Positions 50,304 through 59,700 of a DNA stretch of 64,000 bases are shown here, piece after piece (position 1 is the first letter of the stretch; the number at the start of each line of letters is the position of its first letter). The stretch lies in contig NZ_JACHJY010000005.1 of assembly GCF_014203895.1 (NCBI RefSeq), positions 558,001 through 622,000 on the forward strand, in the 5' to 3' direction. Made by a program: the position numbers and the translations under genes. This stretch comes from Streptomyces nymphaeiformis (GTDB lineage Bacteria > Actinomycetota > Actinomycetes > Streptomycetales > Streptomycetaceae). Under the pieces are notes generated by a model, which made no database searches, was not told the origin of the DNA, and saw nothing but the letters and a program-made list of their open reading frames with translations.

Positions 50304-50627
50304 TCAGTGCATGACGGCCATGGCGAGCGCGCGGCGGGCGCGCAGCGAGACGCGCTCGGCGCGGCGCTGCATGCGCCGGGCGGCGACCAGGCGCACGGCC
50401 TGGCGTTCCGCGTCGGCCTCACGCTGTCGCTCATGCATATGGGCACGGGCCAGGGCTTCGGGGGCGAGTTGCATTTCACGGGTCCTGTTCTGACGCGCGG
50501 TGTGCGCGGCGGCGGGGGAGAAGACTGAGGTCGCGGAGCCGGCGGGCTCGCTGGTGGAAGAGGTCATCGGGGCCTGCTTCTGGGGATCGTGCGTGAGGGG
50601 ACGGTCGATGGTTCCGGTGGCGCTCAT
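50304..50627 (-). CDS. Small protein encoded downstream of wblC
   Basis: A 107-residue protein with a Ser/Thr/Pro-rich first half and a strongly basic helical second half (ALARAHMHERQREADAER, then a run rich in R, A and L). No known motif. The ATG overlaps the wblC stop by ATGA, so it is made with WblC and would be induced by the same antibiotics. A ribosome- or nucleic-acid-associated role is possible given the charge, but that is a guess. Confidence 0.7.
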   Translation of the reverse strand: MSATGTIDRPLTHDPQKQAPMTSSTSEPAGSATSVFSPAAAHTARQNRTREMQLAPEALARAHMHERQREADAERQAVRLVAARRMQRRAERVSLRARRALAMAVMH

Positions 50628-50995
50628 GCCGCGACGACCGGGTTCTTGCGCGGACGGCCACGGGGCCGCTTGCGGGCGACGACCACGCCCTGGACGAAGA
50701 GCTCGCCACCCCAGACACCCCAGGGCTCGCGGCGCTCCTTGGCGCCGGCCAGGCAGGCCGCGACGAGCGGGCAGGTCTGGCAGAGGGACTTCGCGTACTC
50801 GACGTCGGCCGGGGACTCCGCGAAGAAGACCTCGGGGTCGTAGGCGCGACACGGTACGGGGACGCCGAGGTTCTCGATGGCGTCGTCGAGCGCGGTGAGC
50901 GCGGTGAGGGGGGTCAAAGCGGGGTCCTCCGTGAGGCCGGGCTGGGGGATCGATTCGGAATGCGGTACGGACGGGGCGTGCGCTTCGAGTTGCAC
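50624..50995 (-). CDS. wblC: WhiB7/WblC-type iron-sulfur transcription activator
   Basis: A 123-residue Wbl protein. The [4Fe-4S] cysteines are C49, C72, C75 and C81 (CQTCPLVAAC). The GVWGG turn is at residues 93-97. The AT-hook RGRPR is at 112-116, which separates WhiB7/WblC from other Wbl proteins. It binds the principal sigma factor and activates genes for resistance to ribosome-targeting antibiotics. GTG start with GAGGAAAG upstream. A 640-base leader with a reading frame and a terminator hairpin controls it. Confidence 0.95.
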   Translation of the reverse strand: MQLEAHAPSVPHSESIPQPGLTEDPALTPLTALTALDDAIENLGVPVPCRAYDPEVFFAESPADVEYAKSLCQTCPLVAACLAGAKERREPWGVWGGELFVQGVVVARKRPRGRPRKNPVVAA

Positions 50996-51110
50996 GGTGG
51001 TCTTTCCTCGTCTGGTCGTTCCGGCCTGTTGGCCGGGGTTTCGGCTGGTACCGGGCGGTGTCTTTCCCGAGGCCCCTTCGCGCCGTCGTCCCCGTTCGGG
51101 GACAAACAGA

Positions 51111-51145
51111 AGGGCCGCGGATCCCGGGTGGGGTTCCGCGGCCCT
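51111..51145 (-). terminator. Attenuator hairpin in the wblC leader
   Basis: On the minus strand an 11-base perfect stem (AGGGCCGCGGA / TCCGCGGCCCT) is followed by TCTGTTTGTCC, a good intrinsic terminator, about 115 bases before the wblC start. It lies just after the end of the upstream reading frame, as expected for translation-dependent attenuation. An upstream hairpin (51157-51173, TCTGATC-ATG-GATCAGA) may compete with it. Confidence 0.75.
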
Positions 51146-51168
51146 GAAGGCGCCGGTCTGATCATGGA

Positions 51169-51525
51169 TCAGACTGGATCACTCCAGGGTTCGAGCCCAC
51201 GGAAGGCCCACATCATGTGGTGGTGCGTCGTCGTCTGCTGCTGGGTTCCGGCACCGGTCGCCGCAAAGCCATAGGCCGTGGCCTTGCCTGCTGCTACTGC
51301 TTCCAGTGCCTTGGTCGGTCGCTCATTGCGCGGAGCCACGGCGGCCGTGCCGAGACCGGAGAGACCGGTGACGGGCAGGCCGGCGACGGGCAGACCGGTG
51401 CCAATGAGGGCCGAGGCGGAGAGGCCGAGCGAGCAGGCGGAGACGACCGAGCGATCGGTCATTTTGGCCGTGCCGACGATGCTGACGGAGCTGACGGTGC
51501 GGGTCTGAATGATGGTGCTGATCAC
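51169..51525 (-). CDS. Upstream reading frame in the wblC leader
   Basis: A 118-residue frame with a GTG start and a very good AGGAGG site 8 bases before it, lying wholly in the wblC leader. The predicted product is Ala/Thr/Gly/Ser-rich with repeats such as GLPVAGLPVTGLSGLG and ends THHHMMWAFRGLEPWSDPV, with two Trp codons near the stop. The stop is 24 bases upstream of the attenuator stem. uORFs that sense translation inhibition are known for whiB7/wblC leaders; this length and sequence I do not recognise. It could be regulatory only. Confidence 0.5.
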   Translation of the reverse strand: MISTIIQTRTVSSVSIVGTAKMTDRSVVSACSLGLSASALIGTGLPVAGLPVTGLSGLGTAAVAPRNERPTKALEAVAAGKATAYGFAATGAGTQQQTTTHHHMMWAFRGLEPWSDPV

Positions 51526-51643
51526 TGGAATCGCCTCCTCTCGGCGTCTCGGAGGGCTCGGGTGCGAGCCGGACCCTCGTGTTTATTTGGACAAGTACAG
51601 CACGAAGACAGGGCTTCGAAGAAGCACTGTTTCCGTGGTTAAG

Positions 51644-51682
51644 AACCTATGGGGCTTGACGGGGCGGGCGCAAACTATTTTT
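51644..51682 (-). promoter_or_regulatory. Promoter of wblC with AT-rich WblC box
   Basis: On the minus strand AAAAATAG (51682-51675) is followed directly by TTGCGC (51673-51668), an 18-base spacer and TAGGTT (51649-51644). An AT-rich block just before the -35 is the known signature of WhiB7/WblC-activated sigma-A promoters, so this should be autoregulated. It starts 15 bases beyond the uvrD2 stop. Confidence 0.7.
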
Positions 51683-51696
51683 CCGACGAGTTTTCC

Positions 51697-53877
51697 TCAG
51701 ACCTCGTCCTCGTCCGTCCCACCCTCCTCACCTGCGCAGATGGCCAGGACCTCGGCTCCGAAGCGGTCGAGCTTGCGGACGCCGACGCCGGAGATCGAAG
51801 CGAGCTCTCCGTCGGTCGCGGGGACGCGCTCGGCGATCGCCATGAGCGTCTTGTCGGTGAACACGCAATAGGCCGGCTGGCCGAGCTCCCTGGCCTGTTC
51901 CGACCGCCAGTCCCTGAGCCGCTCGTACAGGCCCTCGTCCATGTCCGAGGGGCAGTCCTCGCAGCGCATCAGCTTCATCGCGCCCGCCTCGGTGAGGGTG
52001 GTGCCGCAGACCCGGCACCGGGCGGGGCCGCGGAGCCCCCGCCTACGCGGACCGCTCCCCCGCTCGACGGAGCCGGAGGCGCCGCCGGAGCCGACGGCGC
52101 CGAGGGAGCCGGAACCCGGCCGCAGCCCTTTGAGGAAGCGGCTGGGGCGCCGGTTGGCGCGGCCGCCCGGGGAGCGGGAGAGCGCCCAGGAGAGCGTGAG
52201 GTGGACCCGGGACCGGGTGACGCCCACGTACAGCAGGCGGCGCTCCTCCTCGACCTGCTCGTCGGTCTTGGCGTACGTGATCGGCATCATGCCCTCGGTG
52301 AGGCCGACCAGGAAGACGGCGTCCCATTCGAGGCCCTTGGCCGCGTGCAGCGAGGCGAGGGTGACGCCCTGGACGGTCGGGGCGTGCTGGGCGGCGGCCC
52401 GCTCGTCGAGCTCGGCGACCAGGTCGGAGAGGGTGGCCTCGGGCTTGGCGCGGGCGAAGTCCTCGGCGAGCCGGACGAGGGCGGCGAGGGACTCCCAGCG
52501 GTCGCGGACGGCGCCGGAGCCGGCGGGCGGGCGGGTCGTCCAGCCCTTGGTGGAGAGGACGGCCCTGACCTGCGCGGGCAGGTCCTCGGCGTCGTCGAGG
52601 AGCGAGTCGTTGGCCCCGGCGCGGGCGGCGCCGCGCAGGGCGATGCCCGCCTCCCGCACCTCCTGGCGCTCGAAGAAGCGCTCGGCGCCGCGGAGCTGGT
52701 AGGGCACCCCGGCGTCGGCGAGGGCCTGCTCGTAGACCTCGGACTGGGCGTTGATCCGGTAGAGGACGGCGATCTCGCCGGCCGGGACTCCGGCGGCGAT
52801 GAGGTCGCGGATGCGGCGGGCGGTGCCCTCGGCCTCGGCGGGCTCGTCGGCGTACTCCGTGTAGACCGGCTCGGGGCCCGGGTCGCGCTGCGAGATCAGC
52901 TCCAGGCGGTGCTCGGCGGCCCGGCCGTGGGCCTGGCTGAGCAGCCCGTTCGCCAGGTGGACGACCTGCGGGGTGGAGCGGTAGTCGCGGACCAGCTTGA
53001 CGACCGTGGCGCCCGGGTGCCGGGTGCGGAAGTTCAGCAGGTGGTCGGGGGTGGCGCCGGTGAAGGAGTAGATCGTCTGGCTGGCGTCGCCGACGACGCA
53101 GAGGTTGTCCCGGTCGCCGAGCCACAGGTCGAGCAGCCGCTGCTGGAGCGGGGAGACGTCCTGGTACTCGTCGACGACGAAGTGCTGGTACTGGCGGCGG
53201 ATCTGGTCGGCGATGTCGTGCCGGTCCTGGAGGATGCCGACGGTGAGCAGCAGCACGTCCTCGAAGTCGATCACCGAGCGGTCGCGCTTCAGCTGCTCGT
53301 ACATGGCATAGATCTGGCCGATCTCGGCCGGGTCGCGCGGGGCCTCCCGGACGGACTTGGCGACGGCGGCCGGGTAGTCGGCGGGGACGGTCTGGGTGAC
53401 CTTGGCCCACTCGATCTCGCCGGTGACGTCCCTGAGCTCGTTCCGGTCGAGCCGGATCCGGCAGCGGGCCGCGGCGTCGGCGACCAGCTGGACCTTCCGC
53501 TCCAGGAGCCGGGGCAGCTCGCCACCGACTGCTTTCGGCCAGAAGAACTGGAGCTGCCGGAGGGCCGCGGAGTGGAAGGTGCGGGCCTGGACGCCGCCCG
53601 CGCCGAGCTGCCGGAGCCGGCCGCGCATCTCGCCCGCGGCGCGGTTGGTGAACGTGACGGCCAGCACACTGGCGGGCTGGAGGATGCCCGCCCGCACTCC
53701 GTACGCGATGCGGTGGGTGATGGCCCGGGTCTTGCCCGTACCGGCTCCCGCGAGGACGCACACCGGTCCGTTCAGGGCAAGGGCGACCTCGCGCTGCTCG
53801 GGGTCGAGCCCGTCGAGCACCGCGTCGGCCGTCTCCGGGACCTGCGGGAAGAGAGTGGAGTGCGTTGCTGCTGTCAC
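51697..53877 (-). CDS. uvrD2: ATP-dependent DNA helicase UvrD2 (with HRDC domain)
   Basis: A 726-residue superfamily 1A helicase. Walker A AGAGTGKT (about residue 48), TFTNRAAGEM, DEYQDVSPLQ (motif II) and VTRSRVHLTLSW (motif VI) are in order. The end has a four-Cys zinc segment (RCRVCGTTL and RCEDCPSD) and an HRDC domain (last 80 residues), the layout of actinobacterial UvrD2. It acts in DNA repair and replication. GTG start at 53875-53877. The gene diverges from the mycoredoxin gene. Confidence 0.95.
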   Translation of the reverse strand: MTAATHSTLFPQVPETADAVLDGLDPEQREVALALNGPVCVLAGAGTGKTRAITHRIAYGVRAGILQPASVLAVTFTNRAAGEMRGRLRQLGAGGVQARTFHSAALRQLQFFWPKAVGGELPRLLERKVQLVADAAARCRIRLDRNELRDVTGEIEWAKVTQTVPADYPAAVAKSVREAPRDPAEIGQIYAMYEQLKRDRSVIDFEDVLLLTVGILQDRHDIADQIRRQYQHFVVDEYQDVSPLQQRLLDLWLGDRDNLCVVGDASQTIYSFTGATPDHLLNFRTRHPGATVVKLVRDYRSTPQVVHLANGLLSQAHGRAAEHRLELISQRDPGPEPVYTEYADEPAEAEGTARRIRDLIAAGVPAGEIAVLYRINAQSEVYEQALADAGVPYQLRGAERFFERQEVREAGIALRGAARAGANDSLLDDAEDLPAQVRAVLSTKGWTTRPPAGSGAVRDRWESLAALVRLAEDFARAKPEATLSDLVAELDERAAAQHAPTVQGVTLASLHAAKGLEWDAVFLVGLTEGMMPITYAKTDEQVEEERRLLYVGVTRSRVHLTLSWALSRSPGGRANRRPSRFLKGLRPGSGSLGAVGSGGASGSVERGSGPRRRGLRGPARCRVCGTTLTEAGAMKLMRCEDCPSDMDEGLYERLRDWRSEQARELGQPAYCVFTDKTLMAIAERVPATDGELASISGVGVRKLDRFGAEVLAICAGEEGGTDEDEV

Positions 53878-53955
53878 CCCCCAATGCTGCCAGGTCGGGC
53901 GAGCTCGCCGTCGAGGCTCGTCCACAGGCACGTGCCGCCGGTCATACGAATTCCG

Positions 53956-53981
53956 GGAATGGCGCCGGAAGGGCGTACGTT
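53956..53981 (+). promoter_or_regulatory. Sigma-R dependent promoter of the mycoredoxin gene
   Basis: GGAAT (53956-53960), 18 bases, GTT (53979-53981): an exact sigma-R consensus, about 45 bases before the start. It fits induction of the thiol repair protein by SigR, encoded in this same window. Confidence 0.85.
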
Positions 53982-54024
53982 CTCCTTCTCGGCACCTGTC
54001 CGCGAACAAGAGGAGCGCCTGGCC

Positions 54025-54279
54025 ATGCAGGGCACTGTGACGATGTACAGCACCACGTGGTGCGGCTACTGCCGTCGGCTGAAGAGCCAGATGGACCGCG
54101 AGGGCATCGCGTACACGGAGATCAACATCGAGCAGGACCCCGACTCGGCGGCGTTCGTCGAGAAGGCCAACGGCGGCAACCAGACGGTCCCGACCGTCCT
54201 GGTCGTCTCCCCCCAGGGCAGCGAGTCGGTCATGACCAACCCGTCGCTCGCCCAGGTCAAGCAGGCGCTGGCGGTCTGA
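54025..54279 (+). CDS. mrx: Mycoredoxin (glutaredoxin-like)
   Basis: An 84-residue thioredoxin-fold protein. The CGYC active site is C13-C16 in STTWCGYCRRLK, and NQTVPTVLV holds the cis-proline. Mycoredoxins reduce mixed disulfides with mycothiol (S-mycothiolated proteins) in actinobacteria. GAGGAG precedes the ATG. The sigma-R promoter upstream puts it in the disulfide stress regulon. Followed by a strong terminator. Confidence 0.93.
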   Translation: MQGTVTMYSTTWCGYCRRLKSQMDREGIAYTEINIEQDPDSAAFVEKANGGNQTVPTVLVVSPQGSESVMTNPSLAQVKQALAV

Positions 54280-54292
54280 CGCCCGGCTCCAC

Positions 54293-54328
54293 GACGAAGC
54301 CCCCGGCCCGACGGCCGGGGGCTTCGTC
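54293..54328. terminator. Bidirectional terminator between mycoredoxin gene and nudC
   Basis: A perfect 16-base stem (54293-54308 with 54313-54328) with a CGAC loop between convergent genes, starting 14 bases after the mycoredoxin stop. Confidence 0.9.
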
Positions 54329-54343
54329 ACGCGGCGGGGCCGC

Positions 54344-55312
54344 TCAGATCACGTCGCCCGGCTTCGGGAGCGGCTTGCCGTACCAGCGCTCGATCAGGCG
54401 GGAGGCGATCGAGATGCCGTACGGGGGCAGCACCTCGCCCGACTCGAAGGCGGCGGCCAGGTCCTCGCGGGAGAACCAGCGGGCCTCGTGGATCTCCTCG
54501 CCGTCCACGTTTATCTCCGAGGACGTGGCCTGGGCGAAGAAGCCCAGCATCAGGCTGGACGGGAACGGCCAGGGCTGGCTGGCGATGTACTGGACCTCGC
54601 CGACCGTGACACCGGCCTCCTCGAAGACCTCGCGGGCCACCGACGCCTCGATGGACTCGCCCGGCTCCACGAAGCCGGCGAGGGTCGAGAAGCGGCCCTC
54701 CGGCCAGTGCACCTGACGGCCCAGCAGCGCCCGGTCCTGGTCGTCGGTGACCAGCATGATCACCGCGGGGTCGGTGCGCGGGTAGTGCTCGGCGCCGCAG
54801 GCCTGGCAGCGGCGGACGTGGCCGGCGGCCGCGACGACCGTGCGCTCGCCGCAGCGCGAGCAGAAGCGGTGGAGGCGCTGCCAGTTCTCCAGGGCGACGG
54901 CGTGGACCATGAGGCCCGCGTCCCGGTCGGAGAGGAGCAGACCCGCTTCGCGCAGCCCGGCCGGGCGCGCGGACTGGTCCATGCGGCCGGGCAGGGAGTC
55001 CTTCTGGAGCGCGAAGTACGAGACGCCGTCGGCGTCCGTGCCCAGGAAGTAGCGGTGGGTCTCGGTGACCGGGGCCTCGAAGGCCGGCGTCATGACCAGT
55101 TCGGTCGTGCCGTCGGGGCCGTCGTCGATCAGCACCTGACCGCCCGAGACCACGAAGACCCGGGTCGTCGGGTGGCTCCAGGCCGCCGCCAGCCACGCCT
55201 CGTCGAGGCGGTGGTGGGCGGCGCGGTCGATTCCGCTCGGGGCGGTGAGCGAGATCGGGCGGTCCGCCGGCGCCTGCTCGGGACTGCTCGACGCGTTCTT
55301 CAAGGTGCTCAC
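54344..55312 (-). CDS. nudC: NAD(+) diphosphatase (NudC)
   Basis: A 322-residue NUDIX enzyme that cleaves NAD(H) to NMN(H) and AMP and in other bacteria removes NAD caps from RNA. It has a zinc ribbon (FCSRCGERT and RCQACGAEHYPR), the NUDIX box GFVEPGESIEASVAREVFEEAG and the NudC-specific SQPWPFPSSLM after it. GTG start at 55310-55312. About 35 bases separate it from the dipeptidase gene upstream on the same strand. Confidence 0.95.
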   Translation of the reverse strand: MSTLKNASSSPEQAPADRPISLTAPSGIDRAAHHRLDEAWLAAAWSHPTTRVFVVSGGQVLIDDGPDGTTELVMTPAFEAPVTETHRYFLGTDADGVSYFALQKDSLPGRMDQSARPAGLREAGLLLSDRDAGLMVHAVALENWQRLHRFCSRCGERTVVAAAGHVRRCQACGAEHYPRTDPAVIMLVTDDQDRALLGRQVHWPEGRFSTLAGFVEPGESIEASVAREVFEEAGVTVGEVQYIASQPWPFPSSLMLGFFAQATSSEINVDGEEIHEARWFSREDLAAAFESGEVLPPYGISIASRLIERWYGKPLPKPGDVI

Positions 55313-55347
55313 AGGTGCTTCCAACTCCCCCGGATCGGTGTGTGGGT

Positions 55348-56766
55348 TCAGCGCGCGGCGGTGTGGAGGGCGGCGGGCAGGTCGCCCCACAGGTACGCGG
55401 TCGTCTCGACGCCCTTCATGAGGAGATCCAGCTCGATCTTCTCGTTGGGGGCGTGCCAGCCGTCGGACGGGACGGAGATGCCGAGGAACAGGACGGGCGC
55501 CTCCAGGACGTCCTGGAGGTCGGCGGCCGGTCCGGAGCCGCCCTCGCGGGTGTAGCGGACCTTGGCTCCGTCGAAGGCCCGGCTCATGGCCCCGGCCACC
55601 GCGTTGAGGGCGGGGTGGTCGAGGGGGGTGAGGCAGGGGCGGGTCGGGGCGCCGAAGACGATCTCGTACCGGATGCCGGCGGGGACGAGTCCGGCGAGCC
55701 AGTCCCGTACCGCGAGTTCGATCTTCGCCGGGTCCTGGCCCGCGACGAGCCGGAACGACAGCTTGAGCTGGGCGGAGGCGGGGACGATCGTCTTGCCGCC
55801 GGGGCCCTGGTAGCCGCCGCCGATGCCGTTGACCTCGGCGGTGGGCCGGGCCCAGACCCGCTCCAGGGTCGTGAAACCGGCCTCGCCGAAGGTGCCGTGG
55901 GACTTGGCCGTCCGCAGCCAGGCCTCCTCGTCGAAGGGCAGCTCGGCGACGAGGGCCCGCTCGGCGTCGGTGAGTTCCGTCACGCCGTCGTAGAAGCCGG
56001 GGATCGCCACGTGCTCGCGCTCGTCGTGGAGGGCGGCGACGATCCGGCCCGCGACGGTGGCCGGGTTCGGCACGGCGCCGCCGAAGGAGCCGGAGTGGAT
56101 GTCCTGGTCGGGGCCGTACAACTCGATCTCGCAGTCGGCGACCCCGCGCATGCCGGTGCAGACGGTCGGGGTGGTCTCGGACCACATGCCGGTGTCGGAG
56201 ACGATCACGGCGTCGGCGGCGAGACGGTCCGCGTGCGCCTCGACGAGCTCCCGGAAGTGCGGGGAGCCCGACTCCTCCTCGCCCTCGACGATCAGCTTGA
56301 GGTTGACGGCGGGCGCGGTGCGGCCGGTGGCGGCGAGGTGGGCGCGGACACCGAGGGTGTGGAAGAACACCTGGCCCTTGTCGTCGGCGGCCCCCCGCGC
56401 GTACATCCGGCCGTCGACCACCGTCGGCTCGAACGGGTCCGTGTGCCAGCCGTCCTCACGGGCGGCGGGCTGCACGTCGTGGTGGCCGTAGACGAGGACG
56501 GTCGGGGCGTCCGGGTCGCCGGACGGCCACTCGGCGAAGACGGCGGGGGCGCCGTCGGTCTCCCAGACCTCGACCGTGGTGAAGCCGGTCTCCGTCAGCT
56601 TGGCGGCGAGCCACTCGGCGCTGCGCCGTACGTCCCCGGCGCGGTCCGGCCGGGCCGACACGGAGGGGATCCGCAGCCACTCGGCAAGGTCGCCGAGGAA
56701 GGCGTCACGGTGCTGCTCGACGTACGTGCGTACGGTGCGGACGGCGCTGTCCGGGGTCTCGCTCAT
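55348..56766 (-). CDS. M20-family dipeptidase
   Basis: A 472-residue zinc peptidase of the M20/ArgE-CNDP group. Metal ligands and the catalytic base are in VYGHHDVQP, ARGAADDKG, EGEEESGS, VSDTGMW and the late WHAPNE. The lid domain is present (about residues 200-350). It hydrolyses dipeptides or related amides in the cytoplasm; the exact substrate is unknown. It probably shares a transcript with nudC. The start ATG lies 10 bases from the end of adnB. Confidence 0.92.
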   Translation of the reverse strand: MSETPDSAVRTVRTYVEQHRDAFLGDLAEWLRIPSVSARPDRAGDVRRSAEWLAAKLTETGFTTVEVWETDGAPAVFAEWPSGDPDAPTVLVYGHHDVQPAAREDGWHTDPFEPTVVDGRMYARGAADDKGQVFFHTLGVRAHLAATGRTAPAVNLKLIVEGEEESGSPHFRELVEAHADRLAADAVIVSDTGMWSETTPTVCTGMRGVADCEIELYGPDQDIHSGSFGGAVPNPATVAGRIVAALHDEREHVAIPGFYDGVTELTDAERALVAELPFDEEAWLRTAKSHGTFGEAGFTTLERVWARPTAEVNGIGGGYQGPGGKTIVPASAQLKLSFRLVAGQDPAKIELAVRDWLAGLVPAGIRYEIVFGAPTRPCLTPLDHPALNAVAGAMSRAFDGAKVRYTREGGSGPAADLQDVLEAPVLFLGISVPSDGWHAPNEKIELDLLMKGVETTAYLWGDLPAALHTAAR

Positions 56767-56776
56767 GCCCACGAGC

Positions 56777-59700
56777 CTATCCGGCGTCCGGGGGTGCCCC
56801 GCCCAGCAGGACGGCCTCCAGCTCCGCGCGGCCCGGCAGGCGGGCGGGACGGGCCACCTCACCCGTTCGGACGTACACGAACGCCGCGGCCACCTCCTCC
56901 GGCGCGAGGCCGTGCTGCTCGGCCCACGCCAGCCGGTAGATCGCGAGCTGGAGCGGATCCGCGGAGCGGTCCCGGCTGGTCTTCCAGTCGACGATCTCGT
57001 ACGCGCCGGACTCCGGGTCCCGGTAGACGGCGTCGATCCTGCCCCGCACGACCCGGCCCGCGAGGGAGAGGTGCACGGGGACCTCGACGCGGTACGGGGT
57101 GCGGTGGGCGTACGGGGTGCGGGCGAAGGCCTCCTTGAGCTCGTCGAGGTCCCGCTCGTCGAGGATCTCCGGCTCGCCCGCGAAGTCCTCGCCGCCGGGG
57201 AGGTCCTCCGGGCCGAGGAACGGCAGCGGGAGCTCCTCGAAACGGGACTCCACCCACGCGTGGAAGCGGGTGCCCCGACGGGCCGCGGGCTGCGGCGGCT
57301 TCGGCATGGGCCGGGCCAGCTCCTGGGCGAAGCCGTCGGGATCGGCGGCGAGGCGCAGGACCTGGGAGGCGGAGAGGTACGCGGGGAGGAGGACGTCACG
57401 GGTGGTCGCGCGGGCGCGGCGGAGCTCCGTGGTGAGGGCGGTGAGGTCCCTGTCCCAGGAGGCGATGGTTCTCGTGTCCTCGGGGGTGAGCGACGGCGCC
57501 TCGTGGCGCGGGGCGGGGATCGCGTCCGCGTGGGTGTCTTCGGGGAGGGTCTCCTCGTCCCAGACGGGTTCCTCTTCCTCTGGCCAGAGGTCCTCGGGGT
57601 CAGGGTCCTGGAGGTCGGGCGCCGTGCTGGTGGGGTGGTGCCCATCCTCCCCCGAGCTCTCGGCTTCGCTCGAGCAGGGGGGACCCCCCTCGCCCTGCGG
57701 AACGTATGCCCACAACCGGCGGCTGACCGCCTCCGCCGCTTCCCTGCGCCGCCTGAACGACTCCTCGTCCAGGGGCAGCGGCCAGGCCTGGTCCTTGTTC
57801 TGCTCCGTCAGGGACGGGTTCTCCGTGTCCGGTTCCGGTTCTTCCGCCCAGTGCTCGATCTCGCCGTGGCCGGCCGTGCAGTGGTCGTACAGCGCGTGGA
57901 GGAAGTCCGAGGGGCCCCGGGGCTTCTTCTGGGCGGGGCCCCACCAGTGGGCGGAGCCGAGGAGGAGGGAGCGGGGGCGGGTGAAGGTGACGTAGCCGAG
58001 GCGGAGTTCCTCGGTGTGCTGGTGGTCCCGCATCTCGTTCTTGAAGGCCGTGAGGGACTTGGCGTCCCAGGTGTCGATGCCCGGCAGGGTGGCCGCGTCG
58101 CCGCGCAGGGCGTGCGGGAGGACCTGGGGCTGCGAGGTCCACGACTCGCGCGCGCGGGCGCTCGGGAACTGGCCGGTGACGAGGCCGGGGACGGCGACGA
58201 CGTCCCATTCGAGGCCCTTGGACTTGTGGGCGGTGAGGACCTTCACGGTGTTCTCGCCGCCCGGCAGGGCGGTGTCGAGGCCCTTCTCGAACTGGACGGC
58301 CGTGCGCAGGAAGCCGAGGAAGGCGAGGAGGCTGGCCTCGCCGTCGAGGGAGGCGAAGCCGGCGGCGATGTCGAGGAACTGGCCGAGGGTCTCGCGGCGG
58401 CGGGCCGCGAGCGCGTGCGGGGAGGCGGAGAGCTCGACCTCCAGGCCGGTGGCGGCGAGGACGCGGTGCAGCACGTCCATGAGGGGGTCGGCGAGGGAGG
58501 TGCGCAGGGCGCGCAGCTCGGTGGCGAGGCGCGCGAAGCGGACCCGGGCCTCGGCGGAGAAGGCGAGGCCGTCGTCGGTGCCGCCGGAGTCGAGGAAGGT
58601 GTCGAGCGCGTCGGCGAGGGAGACGACCTCGGCCGGGTCGACGCCCTCGACGGCGGCGGCGAGCCGCTGCTCGGGGTCCGTCTCCTCGCCGCCCCGGTGG
58701 ACCAGGAGGCGGGCGCGGCGGCCGAGGAGGGCGAGGTCGCGGGCGCCGATGCGCCAGCGGGGGCCGGTGAGGAGGCGGACCAGGGCGGCGTTGGCCCCCG
58801 GGTCCTGGAGGACCTCGCAGACGGCGACGAGGTCGGCGATCTCGGGGAGGTGGAGGAGGCCGGAGAGGCCGACGACCTCGACGGGGACGTCGCGGGCGAC
58901 GAGGGCCGCGTGGATGGCGGGGAAGTCGGTGGCGGTGCGGCACAGGACGGCGATCTCGCCGGGCTCGCGGCCGGTCCGTACGAGGTGGGCGAGGGAGTCG
59001 GCGAGCCAGTCGATCTCCTCCGCGTGGGTGGGGAGGAGGGCGATGCGGACGCTGCCGTCGGCCTCGGCGCCCGGGGCGGGGCGCAGTGCCTCCACGCCCG
59101 CGTGCATGGCGCGCAGGGGGGCGGCGAGCCCGTTGGCGAGGTCGAGGAGGCGGCCGCCGCTGCGCCGGTTCTCGGAGAGGGAGTAGCGGCTCGCGGGGCT
59201 GCCGTCGGCGTGCGGGAAGTGCTCGGGGAAGTCGTCGAGGTTCGCGACGGAGGCGCCGCGCCAGCCGTAGATGGCCTGGCAGGGGTCGCCGACGGCGGTC
59301 ACGGCGTGTCCCGTGCTGCGGCCGGTGGGCCCCTGGCCGAAGAGTCCGGAGAGCAGGAGCCGCTGGGCGACGGAGGTGTCCTGGTACTCGTCGAGGAGGA
59401 CGACGCGGAACTCCTCGCGCAGGATCGCGCCGACCTCGGGCCGGGTGGTGGCGAGCTCGGCGGAGCGGGCGATCTGGTCGCCGAAGTCGAGCAGGTCGCG
59501 GGAGCGCTTGGCGGCGCGGTAGCGGACGACGAGGTCGAGGAGTTCGCGGCGGGCGGCGGAGGCCTCGGGGATCTTGCGCAGCTCGGCGTTGCTGAGCCTG
59601 GCGCCGGCGAGGGCGGTGAGGAGCTCGGAGTCGTACGCCCGGAGCCGCTCGGGCGGCACGAGGTGCTCGGCGAGCTCGGCGTCGAGGGCGAGCAGGTCGG

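Noticed and set aside
50914..51165. 83-codon minus-strand frame running through the wblC attenuator and start
   Set aside because: It overlaps the terminator stem and the wblC start, has no ribosome-binding site and is Pro/Arg-rich.
51649..54279. Long plus-strand frame (876 codons) across uvrD2
   Set aside because: Only the last 84 codons (mycoredoxin) are coding. The rest is antisense to conserved helicase motifs.
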